The notes beneath the pieces were generated by a model, which worked only from the letters and a program-made list of their open reading frames with translations, did not search any database and had not been told where the DNA came from. A stretch of DNA of 64,000 nt. Source: Afipia sp049747295 (GTDB lineage: Bacteria > Pseudomonadota > Alphaproteobacteria > Rhizobiales > Xanthobacteraceae). A program made the position numbers and the translations under genes. The stretch is from assembly GCF_049747295.1 (NCBI RefSeq), contig NZ_JBMHJM010000001.1, positions 186,001 through 250,000 of the forward strand. The letters are read 5' to 3'. Of this stretch, positions 17,109-25,172 are shown piece after piece. Position 1 is the stretch's first letter, and each line of letters begins with the position of its first letter.

Positions 17109-18272
17109 TCATTTCTCCGCGGTGCGGATGCCGGCCGGACCGGTGACCTTGATTGCAGGCTTCGGCGTCAATGTCTTGCCGTCGAAATCAAAGACCATGA
17201 TCTCGTTCTCGACCATGCATTGCACGAGGACCGTCTTACTGTCCTTGCTGAATGCGATGCCCTGACACCAATGACCAACCTTCGCTTCGGTCACAGGCGT
17301 CAGGCGCTTGTCCTCAAGCCTGTAAATCTTCAGCAGTCCATTGTCGTTGAAGAACGGCGATGACTTCGGCTTGTTGGAGCCGTTCATCACGGCGACCGCA
17401 GCATACTGCCCGTCCGGAGAAAGCTTGAGACCTTCCGGCGTCTGACCGACGGTGATGGTGTCAACGACGCGAGGCGGCTTCGCAGCAATATCGATCACGC
17501 TGACGGTATCTGCGTCGCCGGCGCCGGTGCCGATGTTGGCCACGACAGCAGCGTCCCCCTTCGAAGACACATCGATGCCGTAAGGGCGCAGTCCCGCACC
17601 AAGGTCGCGCTTGGTGTATTCGACCTTGCTGCCGTCGACCGACAGAACGGAAACCTTGTTGTCACCGTCCCTCGTGACGAGAGCCGTTTTCCCGTCCACG
17701 GAGAACACGGCATGGCTGGGCCCGGATGCCTTCGCGCCGAAATCCACCTTGCCTGCCGGCGTCAACGTTTTGCCATTGACGGTGAAGATCGAGACCGTGC
17801 CTTCGGATCGATTGGCAACCAGAACAAGACTCCCTGCACGATTGAAGGAGACCCCGGCAGCACCGAGCCCCGCTTCCAGCGTGGCGACAACCGCAGGCGG
17901 CGTGGCCTTCAGATCGATCACGGACAGCTTGTTATCCGGAACGGATTTGGTCGCATCTGCGGGATCGATCTTCATCGCTCCCGTGACGACGGCAATCGAT
18001 TCATCCGGCGCCACGGCCACACTCATCGGCGGCCCAACCACGCTGGCGGGTGCCTTGACCTCACCGACGACCTTGGGCGGAGAAACATTCAAATCGATGA
18101 TCGAAACCGTGTCAGCCGCAGGCGACGCCGGCGTTTTCGATACGCCGTCAACGAGCACGGCTTTGCCGTCGTTTGCCGAGACGGCAAGCTGGGCATGGGC
18201 AGAAGAACAAAGCAGGGGGAGAGCAACAACTGCGCACGCGATCACGCGCCCGCAAGAAGCTTCGAACGGCAT
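17109..18272 (-). CDS. Exported beta-propeller (YncE/YVTN-like) protein
   Basis: The 387-residue protein has a Sec signal peptide (VIACAVVALPLLCSSAHAQ, cleaved near residue 28). It then has about seven repeats of the pattern VSVIDL...PPKVV...TLEVG..P.GV/SP DG, as in VSIIDLNVSPPKVVGEVKA and LSVIDLKATPPAVVATLEAG. Such repeats form a WD40/YVTN-like propeller in the periplasm. Family members bind partners or metals, and a catalytic role is not evident. The start at 18272 is the only ATG giving a full signal peptide. It lies downstream of gor on the same strand, but two repeat units (18345-18686) separate them, so it probably has its own promoter. Confidence 0.85.
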   Translation of the reverse strand: MPFEASCGRVIACAVVALPLLCSSAHAQLAVSANDGKAVLVDGVSKTPASPAADTVSIIDLNVSPPKVVGEVKAPASVVGPPMSVAVAPDESIAVVTGAMKIDPADATKSVPDNKLSVIDLKATPPAVVATLEAGLGAAGVSFNRAGSLVLVANRSEGTVSIFTVNGKTLTPAGKVDFGAKASGPSHAVFSVDGKTALVTRDGDNKVSVLSVDGSKVEYTKRDLGAGLRPYGIDVSSKGDAAVVANIGTGAGDADTVSVIDIAAKPPRVVDTITVGQTPEGLKLSPDGQYAAVAVMNGSNKPKSSPFFNDNGLLKIYRLEDKRLTPVTEAKVGHWCQGIAFSKDSKTVLVQCMVENEIMVFDFDGKTLTPKPAIKVTGPAGIRTAEK

Positions 18273-18344
18273 GGGACGTCCTCCCGCCCCGATGATTGTT
18301 TTTAAAGCCGCAGATCCCGCGGGGGCGTCACAGGCCCGGCGATA

Positions 18345-18506
18345 AGTGGTCCGATTCTAACGTTCGCCTCCCGCCTCGTCATCACTTTTGCGAACGTTAG
18401 AATCAAAGGACCACTTCAAATATAATTCTAGTGGAGTTTTGGATTTGACATTCGCTTACGGAGCTTGCGGCAAGGTGGGTAGCGAATGTCAAATCCACTC
18501 CACTAG
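18345..18506 (+). repeat. Paired-hairpin repeat, unit 2a
   Basis: This is the same design as unit 1: hairpin one 18345-18416 (AGTGGTCC ... GGACCACT, lacking the outer CT) and hairpin two 18428-18506 (CTAGTGGAGT ... ACTCCACTAG), with linker TCAAATATAATT. The inner stems read CTAACGTTCGC and TTTGACATTCGC. It lies in the 431-base gap between gor and the beta-propeller gene, 17 bases before unit 2b, in the same orientation. Confidence 0.95.
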
Positions 18507-18523
18507 TAAACACCGCCCGAAGC

Positions 18524-18686
18524 CTAGTGTCACGAATCCGAAGTTCGCCTCATAATGCAGCGCACCCGTAGCGAACTTCGGATTCGAAAGGACACTAGCA
18601 ACCTATGATTCTAGTGTGGTTCGGGTTCAGAAGTTCGCTTAAAGGACTCGCCGAGAAATGAAGCGACTTCTGAACCACCACACTAG
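18524..18686 (+). repeat. Paired-hairpin repeat, unit 2b (divergent core)
   Basis: Hairpin one is 18524-18598 (CTAGTGTC ... GGACACTAG) and hairpin two 18611-18686 (CTAGTGTGG ... CCACACTAG), with linker CAACCTATGATT. The architecture and CTAG ends match unit 2a, but the stem sequences differ: both hairpins here use CTAGTGT feet and AAGTTCGC inner stems. The unit ends 18 bases before the stop codon of gor. Confidence 0.94.
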
Positions 18687-18703
18687 TCGTCCAACGGGAG
18701 TTT

Positions 18704-20089
18704 TTATTCGGCCGCCTGCCGGACGTGCCGCGCGCTCGGCGTCCGCATGGTCACGAGCTCTTCGGCGGCCGTCGGATGCACCGCCATGGTCGCATCGAAA
18801 TCGGCCTTGGTCGCCTTCATCTTCACGGCGATGCCGATGACCTGAATCAGTTCTCCGGCATCCGGACCAACGATATGGCAGCCCAGGACGCGGTCGGTGC
18901 TCGCGTCGACGATCAACTTCATCAACACGCGGGATTCGCTGCCCGAAAGCGTCGCCTTCAGTGAGCGGAAATCAGCCTTGTAGATATCGATGTGGGTGTA
19001 CTGCGCCAGAGCTTCTGTCTCGGTCAGCCCCACGGTACCGACCTCAGGCTGCGTAAACACCGCGGTCGGAATATTGGAATGATCGACCTTTATCGGCTTG
19101 TTACCGAAGATCGAGTCGGCAAACGCATGTCCTTCGCGGATTGCGACCGGGGTCAGGTTGATGCGCTGCGTCACATCGCCCACTGCGAAAATATGTGGCA
19201 CCGACGTTTGCGAAAACTCGTTGACGGCGATGCCGCCGTTCACCGGGTTGAGCGCAACGCCCGCCTTCTCTAGGCCAAGTCCCTTCACATTCGGATGCCG
19301 GCCGATGGCAAACATGACCTGATCAGACGCAATGCTCGATCCGCTCGACAAATGCGACGTGTAAGCATCGCCATGCTTCTCGACTTTGGTCACGATGCAG
19401 CCGGTCAGAATGGTAATCCCGGCCTTTTCCATCTCGCGACGTACGTGGGCACGCACATCGTTGTCGAAACCGCGCAAGATATTGTCGCCGCGATAAACGA
19501 CAGTGACGTCGGCTCCGAGGCCCGCAAAAATGCAGGCGAACTCCAAGGCGATATAGCCCCCGCCCTGGATCAGGATGCGCTTCGGGAATTTCGGAAGGTG
19601 AAACACCTCATTTGACGAAATGACGTGCTCGATCCCTGGAATGGGTTCGCCATGATTGGGCGCTCCGCCGGTCGCGATCAGCACATATTTGGCTTTGACA
19701 GTTTCGCCTGTGCTGAGACGCAGCGTGTGCGGATCTTCGAATACGGCCCGCGCCTTGGCGATCCGTGCCCCGGCTTTCTCGGCATTGAACGTGTAAGCCG
19801 CCTCGAGCCGAGCAATTTCGCGATCCTTGTTGGCAATCAAGGTCGACCAATCGAACGTGGCGGGAGGGATCGTCCAGCCAAAACCCGCTGCATCATCCAA
19901 TTCATGACGAACGTGTGACGCATACACCATGAGCTTTTTCGGCACACAGCCACGGATCACACACGTCCCGCCCATTCGATATTCTTCGGCAATCAGGACG
20001 CTGGCACCGTAACCGGCGGCAATACGGGCAGCTCTGACGCCGCCTGAACCACCACCGATGACACACAAATCAACGTCCAAATCGGCCAT
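18704..20089 (-). CDS. gor: Glutathione-disulfide reductase
   Basis: This FAD flavoprotein reduces oxidised glutathione with NADPH in the cytoplasm. The 461-residue protein starts with DLCVIGGGSGGVRAARIAA (FAD loop). The redox-active disulphide is in GGTCVIRGCVPKK (C-x4-C). The NADPH fold is ILIQGGGYIALEFACIFAGL, and the C-terminal dimer interface ends with MAVHPTAAEELVTM, containing the HPT/EE active-site base pair. Length and motifs fit Gor rather than lipoamide or mercury reductase. It is bracketed by inverted copies of the paired-hairpin repeat (18345-18686 and 20123-20290). It stands alone transcriptionally as far as can be seen. Confidence 0.95.
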   Translation of the reverse strand: MADLDVDLCVIGGGSGGVRAARIAAGYGASVLIAEEYRMGGTCVIRGCVPKKLMVYASHVRHELDDAAGFGWTIPPATFDWSTLIANKDREIARLEAAYTFNAEKAGARIAKARAVFEDPHTLRLSTGETVKAKYVLIATGGAPNHGEPIPGIEHVISSNEVFHLPKFPKRILIQGGGYIALEFACIFAGLGADVTVVYRGDNILRGFDNDVRAHVRREMEKAGITILTGCIVTKVEKHGDAYTSHLSSGSSIASDQVMFAIGRHPNVKGLGLEKAGVALNPVNGGIAVNEFSQTSVPHIFAVGDVTQRINLTPVAIREGHAFADSIFGNKPIKVDHSNIPTAVFTQPEVGTVGLTETEALAQYTHIDIYKADFRSLKATLSGSESRVLMKLIVDASTDRVLGCHIVGPDAGELIQVIGIAVKMKATKADFDATMAVHPTAAEELVTMRTPSARHVRQAAE

Positions 20090-20122
20090 CGGAATCCACC
20101 TGCAGAACTTTCCGTCGTCGTC

Positions 20123-20290
20123 CTAGTGGAGCGGATTTGACCCTCGCTGCCCAGCTTGCAGCGAGTTCGTCAAGCGAATGTCAAATCCAAAACTCCACTG
20201 AAAACTTATATTTGCTAGTGATCCTTTGCTTCCAACATTCGCACGAGGTGCCGTTGAAACGGGATGCGAATGCTAGAATCGGACCACGAG
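20123..20290 (-). repeat. Paired-hairpin repeat, unit 3, inverted
   Basis: Read on the minus strand this is the same order as unit 1. Hairpin one lies at 20215-20290 (TGGTCCGATTCTAGCATTCG ... GGATCACTAG) and hairpin two at 20123-20199 (CAGTGGAGTTTTGGA ... GCTCCACTAG). The linker reads CAAATATAAGTTTT. Several foot positions have decayed (CTAG to CACG or CAGT). It fills the gap between gor and the DUF2059 gene. Confidence 0.92.
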
Positions 20291-20293
20291 TGC

Positions 20294-20803
20294 TTAGATA
20301 TCTTTTCCGCGCGCCTTCATTTCAGCGCGGAACTTGCCGTTGATTTCTGCGGCAAACTTTTGCGCCCACTGATCCATATATTGCCGAGCGGAAGCGAATG
20401 CGATCGGCTCTTGAGCGATTGCTTTTGCACCCAGCGGCGACTTGTAGAACGTCGCGAGCTCCTTCAGTTCCTGCTCAGTGAACATGGAGGCATAGATCTT
20501 CGTCATTTGGTCGCCGATTTCCTTCTCGCGACCAGCAAGATCCTTCGCCACTTTCACCGCGACTTCATTGAGGTCCTTCTGGTAATTCAGATTGCTCTGA
20601 AGCAGAACGTCCTTGGTACGCTGAACCAGGCCCGGCACCGCACCTTGATAGATCTGCTCGACGTGCTTGGCGGTGAGGATTTCCTTCGCATAGCCGATAG
20701 CAGCCGCGCTCGGTGGCGTTGCTGGCTGCTGTGCCTGTGCTGTGGCCCCAAACAGCGCGATCACCGCGCCGGCCGCGAGCAACGTTTTCGAGAGCTTATT
20801 CAT
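20294..20803 (-). CDS. DUF2059 exported protein
   Basis: The protein of about 169 residues has a signal peptide (LLAAGAVIALFGATAQAQ) followed by an all-helical DUF2059 domain. Typical stretches are AAIGYAKEILTAKHVEQIYQ and ASMFTEQELKELATFYKSPL, then GAKAIAQEP. The family is periplasmic or secreted, often near envelope genes, and has no known activity. I use the ATG at 20803 because GAGGAG lies just before it; the TTG at 20818 overlaps that ribosome-binding site. The gene follows rpiA on the same strand after 11 bases from the rpiA stop. Co-transcription is likely. Confidence 0.87.
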   Translation of the reverse strand: MNKLSKTLLAAGAVIALFGATAQAQQPATPPSAAAIGYAKEILTAKHVEQIYQGAVPGLVQRTKDVLLQSNLNYQKDLNEVAVKVAKDLAGREKEIGDQMTKIYASMFTEQELKELATFYKSPLGAKAIAQEPIAFASARQYMDQWAQKFAAEINGKFRAEMKARGKDI

Positions 20804-20814
20804 CTTCAATCTCC

Positions 20815-21525
20815 TCAATTACGGCGCGAAGGCCGTTCAATCGTCCGAATTCCATTAGCCCCCGCGAGCACAGCCATGCTCGCCAGACCCACGAATAGAC
20901 CGTGCTCGACCACGCCCGGGATCGAACTCAGCGACAGTGCCAAGCGAGGTGTGTCCACGATCCGTCCAAGCCGGGCATCGATAATCCAGTGGCCGCCATC
21001 GGTGACAAAAGCATGGCCGTCCCGCCCCTTGCGAATGTCCATTTGGCCGGACACCCCATTTTCAGTGAAGGCCTTCTCAATGGCCCGCCGGGTGGCACCA
21101 AGGCCAAACGGAATGACCTCGATTGGCAGCGGAAAGCGGCCAAGGGTTTCCACCAACTTGGACTCGTCGGCAATCACAACCATCCGGTCGGAAGCGGCCG
21201 CCACGATTTTTTCGCGCAAAAGCGCGCCACCCCCGCCCTTGATCAGGTTGAGGTCGGGATCAATCTCGTCCGCGCCGTCGACAGTTAAATCCAGCCGATC
21301 GATGTCATCTAACGTTGTCAAAGGAACGCCACATCGTTCCGCGTCCGCGCGGGTGGCTTCGGATGTCGGGACGCCGATGACCTTCAGACCACCACTCACG
21401 CGTTCGCCCAAAAGCTCCACGAAATGCTTTGCCGTCGACCCGGTGCCAAGGCCGAGCTTCATGCCCCCCTCGACCAGCTCAACCGCGCGAGCCGCCGCCT
21501 GCCGCTTCAGATCATCCATCGACAT
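20815..21525 (-). CDS. rpiA: Ribose-5-phosphate isomerase A
   Basis: RpiA interconverts ribose 5-phosphate and ribulose 5-phosphate in the pentose phosphate pathway. The protein of about 236 residues shows the phosphate-binding MKLGLGTGSTAKHFVELL near the start. The active-site DGADEIDPDLNLIKGGGGALLREK is complete, with the catalytic Asp and Lys. The ending NGIRTIERPSRRN is as expected. I use the ATG at 21525 (MSMDDLKRQAAARAVE), the family's usual start; the open frame extends 15 codons further without conserved sequence. It is divergent from gph and upstream of the DUF2059 gene. Confidence 0.95.
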   Translation of the reverse strand: MSMDDLKRQAAARAVELVEGGMKLGLGTGSTAKHFVELLGERVSGGLKVIGVPTSEATRADAERCGVPLTTLDDIDRLDLTVDGADEIDPDLNLIKGGGGALLREKIVAAASDRMVVIADESKLVETLGRFPLPIEVIPFGLGATRRAIEKAFTENGVSGQMDIRKGRDGHAFVTDGGHWIIDARLGRIVDTPRLALSLSSIPGVVEHGLFVGLASMAVLAGANGIRTIERPSRRN

Positions 21526-21692
21526 GATCGACCTATGTAAAAAGTTCCAATCAACCGGAACGCGAGGCATATAGCGCGACTTCCGCTGCCGTGGATACCG
21601 GTTTTGCAGACTTGAAGGTGCAATTCCCTGTCAAATCGGCTCTTCCAGCCTTGCATCTTGCGTGATTGCCCGCCGCCAGCTAGCCATCCACT

Positions 21693-22379
21693 ATGGCTAG
21701 CTCCCCCCTGATCGTTTTCGACCTCGATGGCACCCTGATCGACACCGCGCCAGATCTGGTCGCCGCCCTCAATTTTGTCCTTCAGCGTGAAGGCCTCCCC
21801 CTAGTGCCCATCGCATCGGCCCGGAACATGATCGGCGGCGGGGCGCGTAAGCTGATTGAACGCGGGCTGGAGATGGAAGGCCGGACCATGAGCGTGCAGG
21901 ACGTCGATCGCCTGACCGCCGACTTCATCACCTATTACAAGGCGCATATCGCCGACGCGTCACGCCCCTTCGAAGGCCTCCATGCCGCCCTCGATGAACT
22001 GAGGGAATCCGGCTTCCGGTTCGCTGTCTGCACCAACAAGTTGGAGGGTCTGTCCAGGCTTCTGCTCGAGCAGCTCGATATGACATCGCGCTTCGAGGCT
22101 ATTTGTGGTGCGGATACATTTGGTGTCTCCAAACCGGACCCGACGATTCTGCGCCAGACCATCGCGCGTGCGGGGGGCGAGGTCGCCTCATCGATCATGG
22201 TCGGGGATTCAGGACCCGATATCGGTGTCGCGCGACGCACCGGCATTCCCGTCATTGGTGTCGAGTTCGGCTATACCGAAGTACCTATCGCCGAGCTGAA
22301 ACCCGACGTCCTTATCGGGCACATGCGTGAGCTGCCGGGCGCCATCAAGACCTTGATGCCCGAATTCACCCGCTCATAA
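21693..22379 (+). CDS. gph: Phosphoglycolate phosphatase-like HAD hydrolase
   Basis: This 228-residue HAD-superfamily phosphatase dephosphorylates 2-phosphoglycolate in the typical family member. Motif I is FDLDGTLIDTAPDLV with both catalytic Asp residues. The Ser/Thr of motif II is in FRFAVCTNKLEG, the Lys of motif III in GVSKPDPTIL, and motif IV is MVGDSGPDIGVARRTG. The cap domain lies between about residues 18 and 85. Gph is the closest named type by length and the ALNFVLQREGLP stretch, but other phosphatases of the same subfamily act on other sugar phosphates. The gene is divergent from rpiA, which fits a role in carbon metabolism. Confidence 0.88.
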   Translation: MASSPLIVFDLDGTLIDTAPDLVAALNFVLQREGLPLVPIASARNMIGGGARKLIERGLEMEGRTMSVQDVDRLTADFITYYKAHIADASRPFEGLHAALDELRESGFRFAVCTNKLEGLSRLLLEQLDMTSRFEAICGADTFGVSKPDPTILRQTIARAGGEVASSIMVGDSGPDIGVARRTGIPVIGVEFGYTEVPIAELKPDVLIGHMRELPGAIKTLMPEFTRS

Positions 22380-22537
22380 GGCTTTGAAATCAGGCGCATA
22401 ATCCGCCACTTTTCCAGCGGGACACACGTTAACCCTTTCTTAACTAAAACCGCCCCTGCGGTTGCGCCCCGGAATTGAGACTTCTATTGTCCGCCCCTGG
22501 GGACTTGCGGTTCGCCGCATTATTTGACGGATGCACT

Positions 22538-23032
22538 ATGCGTAAAATTGTTGTTGTCGCTGCGAGCCTCGGCCTCGCCGGCTGTTCGTCGTTCTCCACT
22601 CCGGAGATGTTCAAATCGACGCCGCCAACGGTGACAATCCAGCTTGAATCACAGCCCGCCGGTGCGGAAGCCCGCACGCCAGGTGGCCAGACCTGCCAGA
22701 CGCCCTGTTCGTTGTCCGTTCCTGCGGAAGGCGATTTCGCGGTGACGTTCACGCTTCCGAAGTACACGCCAGAAACGGTTCCGGTGCAGGTTGTCCGCCA
22801 GCAACAGGACGGCCTCACCGGCTCATCGCTTCCTCCGACCGTTGATCCCAATCCGGTCTATGCAGAATTGCAGCTTGCTCCGCCTCCTGGGCGAAAGAGC
22901 AAACCGAAAGCTGCGGCACCGAGACCAAGGAAACCCAAGCCGGCTCCTGCCGCCGCCGCACCTGCGGCAGCGCCCCCGCCACCGCCTGCTGCAGACAATA
23001 GCTCGCCGTTCCCACCGCCTCCGGCGCGCTAA
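22538..23032 (+). CDS. PEGA-domain lipoprotein
   Basis: The 164-residue product starts with a lipoprotein signal (MRKIVVVAASLGLAGCSS; lipobox LAGC, lipidated Cys at residue 16). It then has a PEGA-like beta domain: TPPTVTIQLESQPAGAEART followed by CQTPCSLSVPAEGDFAVTFT, whose two Cys could pair. The C-terminal third is Pro/Ala/Lys-rich and low in complexity. PEGA domains are found on envelope proteins and carry no known catalysis. The ATG at 22538 is chosen because the signal peptide starts there, although the frame is open from 22475. It is followed by repeat unit 4. Confidence 0.84.
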   Translation: MRKIVVVAASLGLAGCSSFSTPEMFKSTPPTVTIQLESQPAGAEARTPGGQTCQTPCSLSVPAEGDFAVTFTLPKYTPETVPVQVVRQQQDGLTGSSLPPTVDPNPVYAELQLAPPPGRKSKPKAAAPRPRKPKPAPAAAAPAAAPPPPPAADNSSPFPPPPAR

Positions 23033-23087
23033 TTCAACGCATCCAACAGAGATCCGTTGTATACCACCGCGTGAATGCCTACATTAG

Positions 23088-23253
23088 CTAGTGTCCCGTC
23101 TCCGAATAACCGCCCCATTCGCGGCGCGCTCGCACGGTTATTCGGAGACGAAAGGACACTAGCAAAATCAAAATGCTAGTGTGGCTTCGTCTCGCAATTG
23201 CCGATATGGGACTAGTCGCAAGACAGGTCGGCAAATGCGAGACGCCACACTAG
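23088..23253 (+). repeat. Paired-hairpin repeat, unit 4 (divergent core)
   Basis: Hairpin one is 23088-23162 (CTAGTGTCC ... GGACACTAG) and hairpin two 23176-23253 (CTAGTGTGG ... CCACACTAG), joined by a 13-base linker (CAAAATCAAAATG). The inner stems are unlike those of units 1, 2a, 3 and 5 (CGTCTCCGAATAACCG and CGTCTCGCAATTGCCG), but the geometry, linker start and CTAG ends are the same. It lies in the 318-base gap between the PEGA lipoprotein and moaA. Confidence 0.94.
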
Positions 23254-23260
23254 TGACATG

Positions 23261-23288
23261 GGATGCTCCGTGCAGTCACGGAGCATCC
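23261..23288 (+). other. Perfect 12-bp hairpin upstream of moaA
   Basis: GGATGCTCCGTG (23261-23272) pairs perfectly with CACGGAGCATCC (23277-23288) around the loop CAGT. It lies seven bases after repeat unit 4 and about 60 bases before the moaA start. No T-run follows, so it is not a classic terminator. A leader-RNA structure or protein-binding palindrome is possible. Confidence 0.7.
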
Positions 23289-23350
23289 GTCACAAGGCAT
23301 ACTGAATGACCGGATCTTTGCCGAACTTCCTCCCCTCAACGACGTCCGCG

Positions 23351-24340
23351 ATGACCGATCCTTTCGGCCGGACGATCAAGTACCTGCGCGTCTCGGTGAC
23401 GGATCGCTGCGACCTGCGATGCTTTTACTGCATGTCGGAGGACATGACGTTCCTGCCCAAGTCCGACCTCCTCTCTCTGGAAGAGCTTGATCGGCTGTGT
23501 TCGGCATTTATCGCTAAAGGTGTCCGCAAGCTCCGCCTAACCGGCGGCGAGCCCCTTGTCCGCCGCAACGTCATGTCGCTGGTACACTCGCTGTCGCGCC
23601 ATCTCGATACGGGCGCACTCGACGAACTGACGCTGACCACGAATGGTTCGCAGCTTGAGAAATTCGCCGCCGATCTGAAAGATTGCGGCGTTCGGCGCAT
23701 TAATGTTTCGCTCGACACCCTGGATGCGGCGAAGTTTCGTACGATCACGCGCTGGGGCGATCTGGATAAAGTCTTGCGGGGCATTGAAGCCGCACGCACC
23801 GCCGGGCTCAGGGTCAAGATCAATGCCGTTGCCCTCAAGAACATGAATGAGGATGAAATCCCATCGCTCATGGAGTGGGCCCACAGCAAGGACATGGATC
23901 TTACTCTGATCGAGGTGATGCCGATGGGAGAGATCGGTGAAGGCCGCATCGATCAATACGTGCCGCTATCCATGCTGCGCGCGCGTCTTGCGGCGCGCTA
24001 CACACTCACCGATCTCGACGAAGACACCGGAGGTCCGGCCCGCTACGTCCGCGTCAGCGAAACAGGCGGCAAGCTCGGCTTCATTACGCCGATGACTCAT
24101 AATTTCTGCGAGTCCTGCAATCGCGTCCGCATCACGTGCACCGGCACACTGCACACATGTCTTGGCCACGAGGATGCATCCGATCTGCGCAAGCCGCTTC
24201 GCGCATCCCCGGACAATGACTTGCTGAGCGCGGCGATCGATCGGGCCATCGGCCTCAAGCCGAAGGGACACGACTTCATCATCGACCGCCGCCATAATCG
24301 CCCAAGCGTCAGCCGGCACATGAGCGTCACCGGCGGCTGA
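23351..24340 (+). CDS. moaA: GTP 3',8-cyclase (molybdenum cofactor synthesis)
   Basis: MoaA is the radical-SAM enzyme that, with MoaC, turns GTP into cyclic pyranopterin monophosphate for molybdenum cofactor. The N-terminal cluster motif is TDRCDLRCFYC (C-x3-C-x2-C). The C-terminal cluster is NFCESCNRVRITCTGTLHTC (C-x2-C-x13-C). The protein ends in Gly-Gly, the conserved tail needed for activity. I use the ATG at 23351 (MTDPFGRTIKYLRVSVTD), giving 329 residues; the frame is open from 23306. The cofactor would serve the Cox-type hydroxylase at 52.8-57.2 kb, though the two loci are far apart. Confidence 0.95.
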   Translation: MTDPFGRTIKYLRVSVTDRCDLRCFYCMSEDMTFLPKSDLLSLEELDRLCSAFIAKGVRKLRLTGGEPLVRRNVMSLVHSLSRHLDTGALDELTLTTNGSQLEKFAADLKDCGVRRINVSLDTLDAAKFRTITRWGDLDKVLRGIEAARTAGLRVKINAVALKNMNEDEIPSLMEWAHSKDMDLTLIEVMPMGEIGEGRIDQYVPLSMLRARLAARYTLTDLDEDTGGPARYVRVSETGGKLGFITPMTHNFCESCNRVRITCTGTLHTCLGHEDASDLRKPLRASPDNDLLSAAIDRAIGLKPKGHDFIIDRRHNRPSVSRHMSVTGG

Positions 24341-24534
24341 CGGCCCGTCCACAACGGCATCTCGGAAACCGTACTTTACATCTTGAAATTGCCTATTTTC
24401 CAATTGACGGCGGCCTAAGTCGCTGATTTGGTTGCGCCGCTTCACGCCCTCCGGCAGGGAAAAGCCGGCATGCCGCGCCTTAATGGCTGCAGCAAAGTCC
24501 GAGCGACAGTTGAGGCACACCTGGAGGACTGGTT

Positions 24535-25131
24535 TTGCAATCGCTTCTGAAGTTGAGCCGAGGCATCGACACGTTCAGTACGTGGATCGGGCGCTGGACA
24601 TCGTGGCTGGTCGTCGTCGCCGTTATTATTTCGGCGGTCAATGCTGTCGTCCGCAAAGTGTTCGACGTATCCTCCAATACCTACCTTGAATTGCAGTGGG
24701 TTCTCTTCAGTGTGGTCTTTCTGCTTTGTGCCCCCTGGACGTTGCTCAAGGGCGAACACATCAAGATTGACATCGTCAACCACGCTCTCCCGCTGAAGGT
24801 CCGCAGCTGGATTGACATGATCGGGCATATCTTTTTCCTGCTCCCCTTCTGCGCGATCTTGGTTTGGACCGCGATTCCATTTTTCCTTGTTTCCTATCAC
24901 CAGAACGAACAATCGTTCAGCGCCGGCGGCCTCCCTCAATGGCCGACCAAGTCCTTGATCATGATCGGCCTTGCGATTCTGTTTGTGCAGGGAATCTCGG
25001 AAATCATCAAACGTGCTGCAATTATGCGTGGACTGCTCCCTGACCCCAATGTTGATGCGCTCAGTGCGCATGAAATTGCCGAGCAGGAAGCCGTGAAAAT
25101 CGCACAAGCCATTACAACCGAAAAGCCATGA
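24535..25131 (+). CDS. TRAP transporter small permease (DctQ type)
   Basis: DctQ-type proteins are the four-helix small membrane subunit of TRAP transporters, which use an ion gradient and a periplasmic binding protein. The 198-residue product has four hydrophobic segments at about residues 22-45, 55-75, 95-120 and 135-160, and the family stretch YLELQWVLFSVVFLLCAPWT. The start is the TTG at 24535, about eight bases after GGAGG. The large permease follows after 41 bases. The subunit length is slightly over average, with a polar C-terminal tail. Confidence 0.88.
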   Translation: MQSLLKLSRGIDTFSTWIGRWTSWLVVVAVIISAVNAVVRKVFDVSSNTYLELQWVLFSVVFLLCAPWTLLKGEHIKIDIVNHALPLKVRSWIDMIGHIFFLLPFCAILVWTAIPFFLVSYHQNEQSFSAGGLPQWPTKSLIMIGLAILFVQGISEIIKRAAIMRGLLPDPNVDALSAHEIAEQEAVKIAQAITTEKP

Positions 25132-25172
25132 CGGTTACTGCCGTCACGCCGCATCTAAAGAGAGATATCTAG

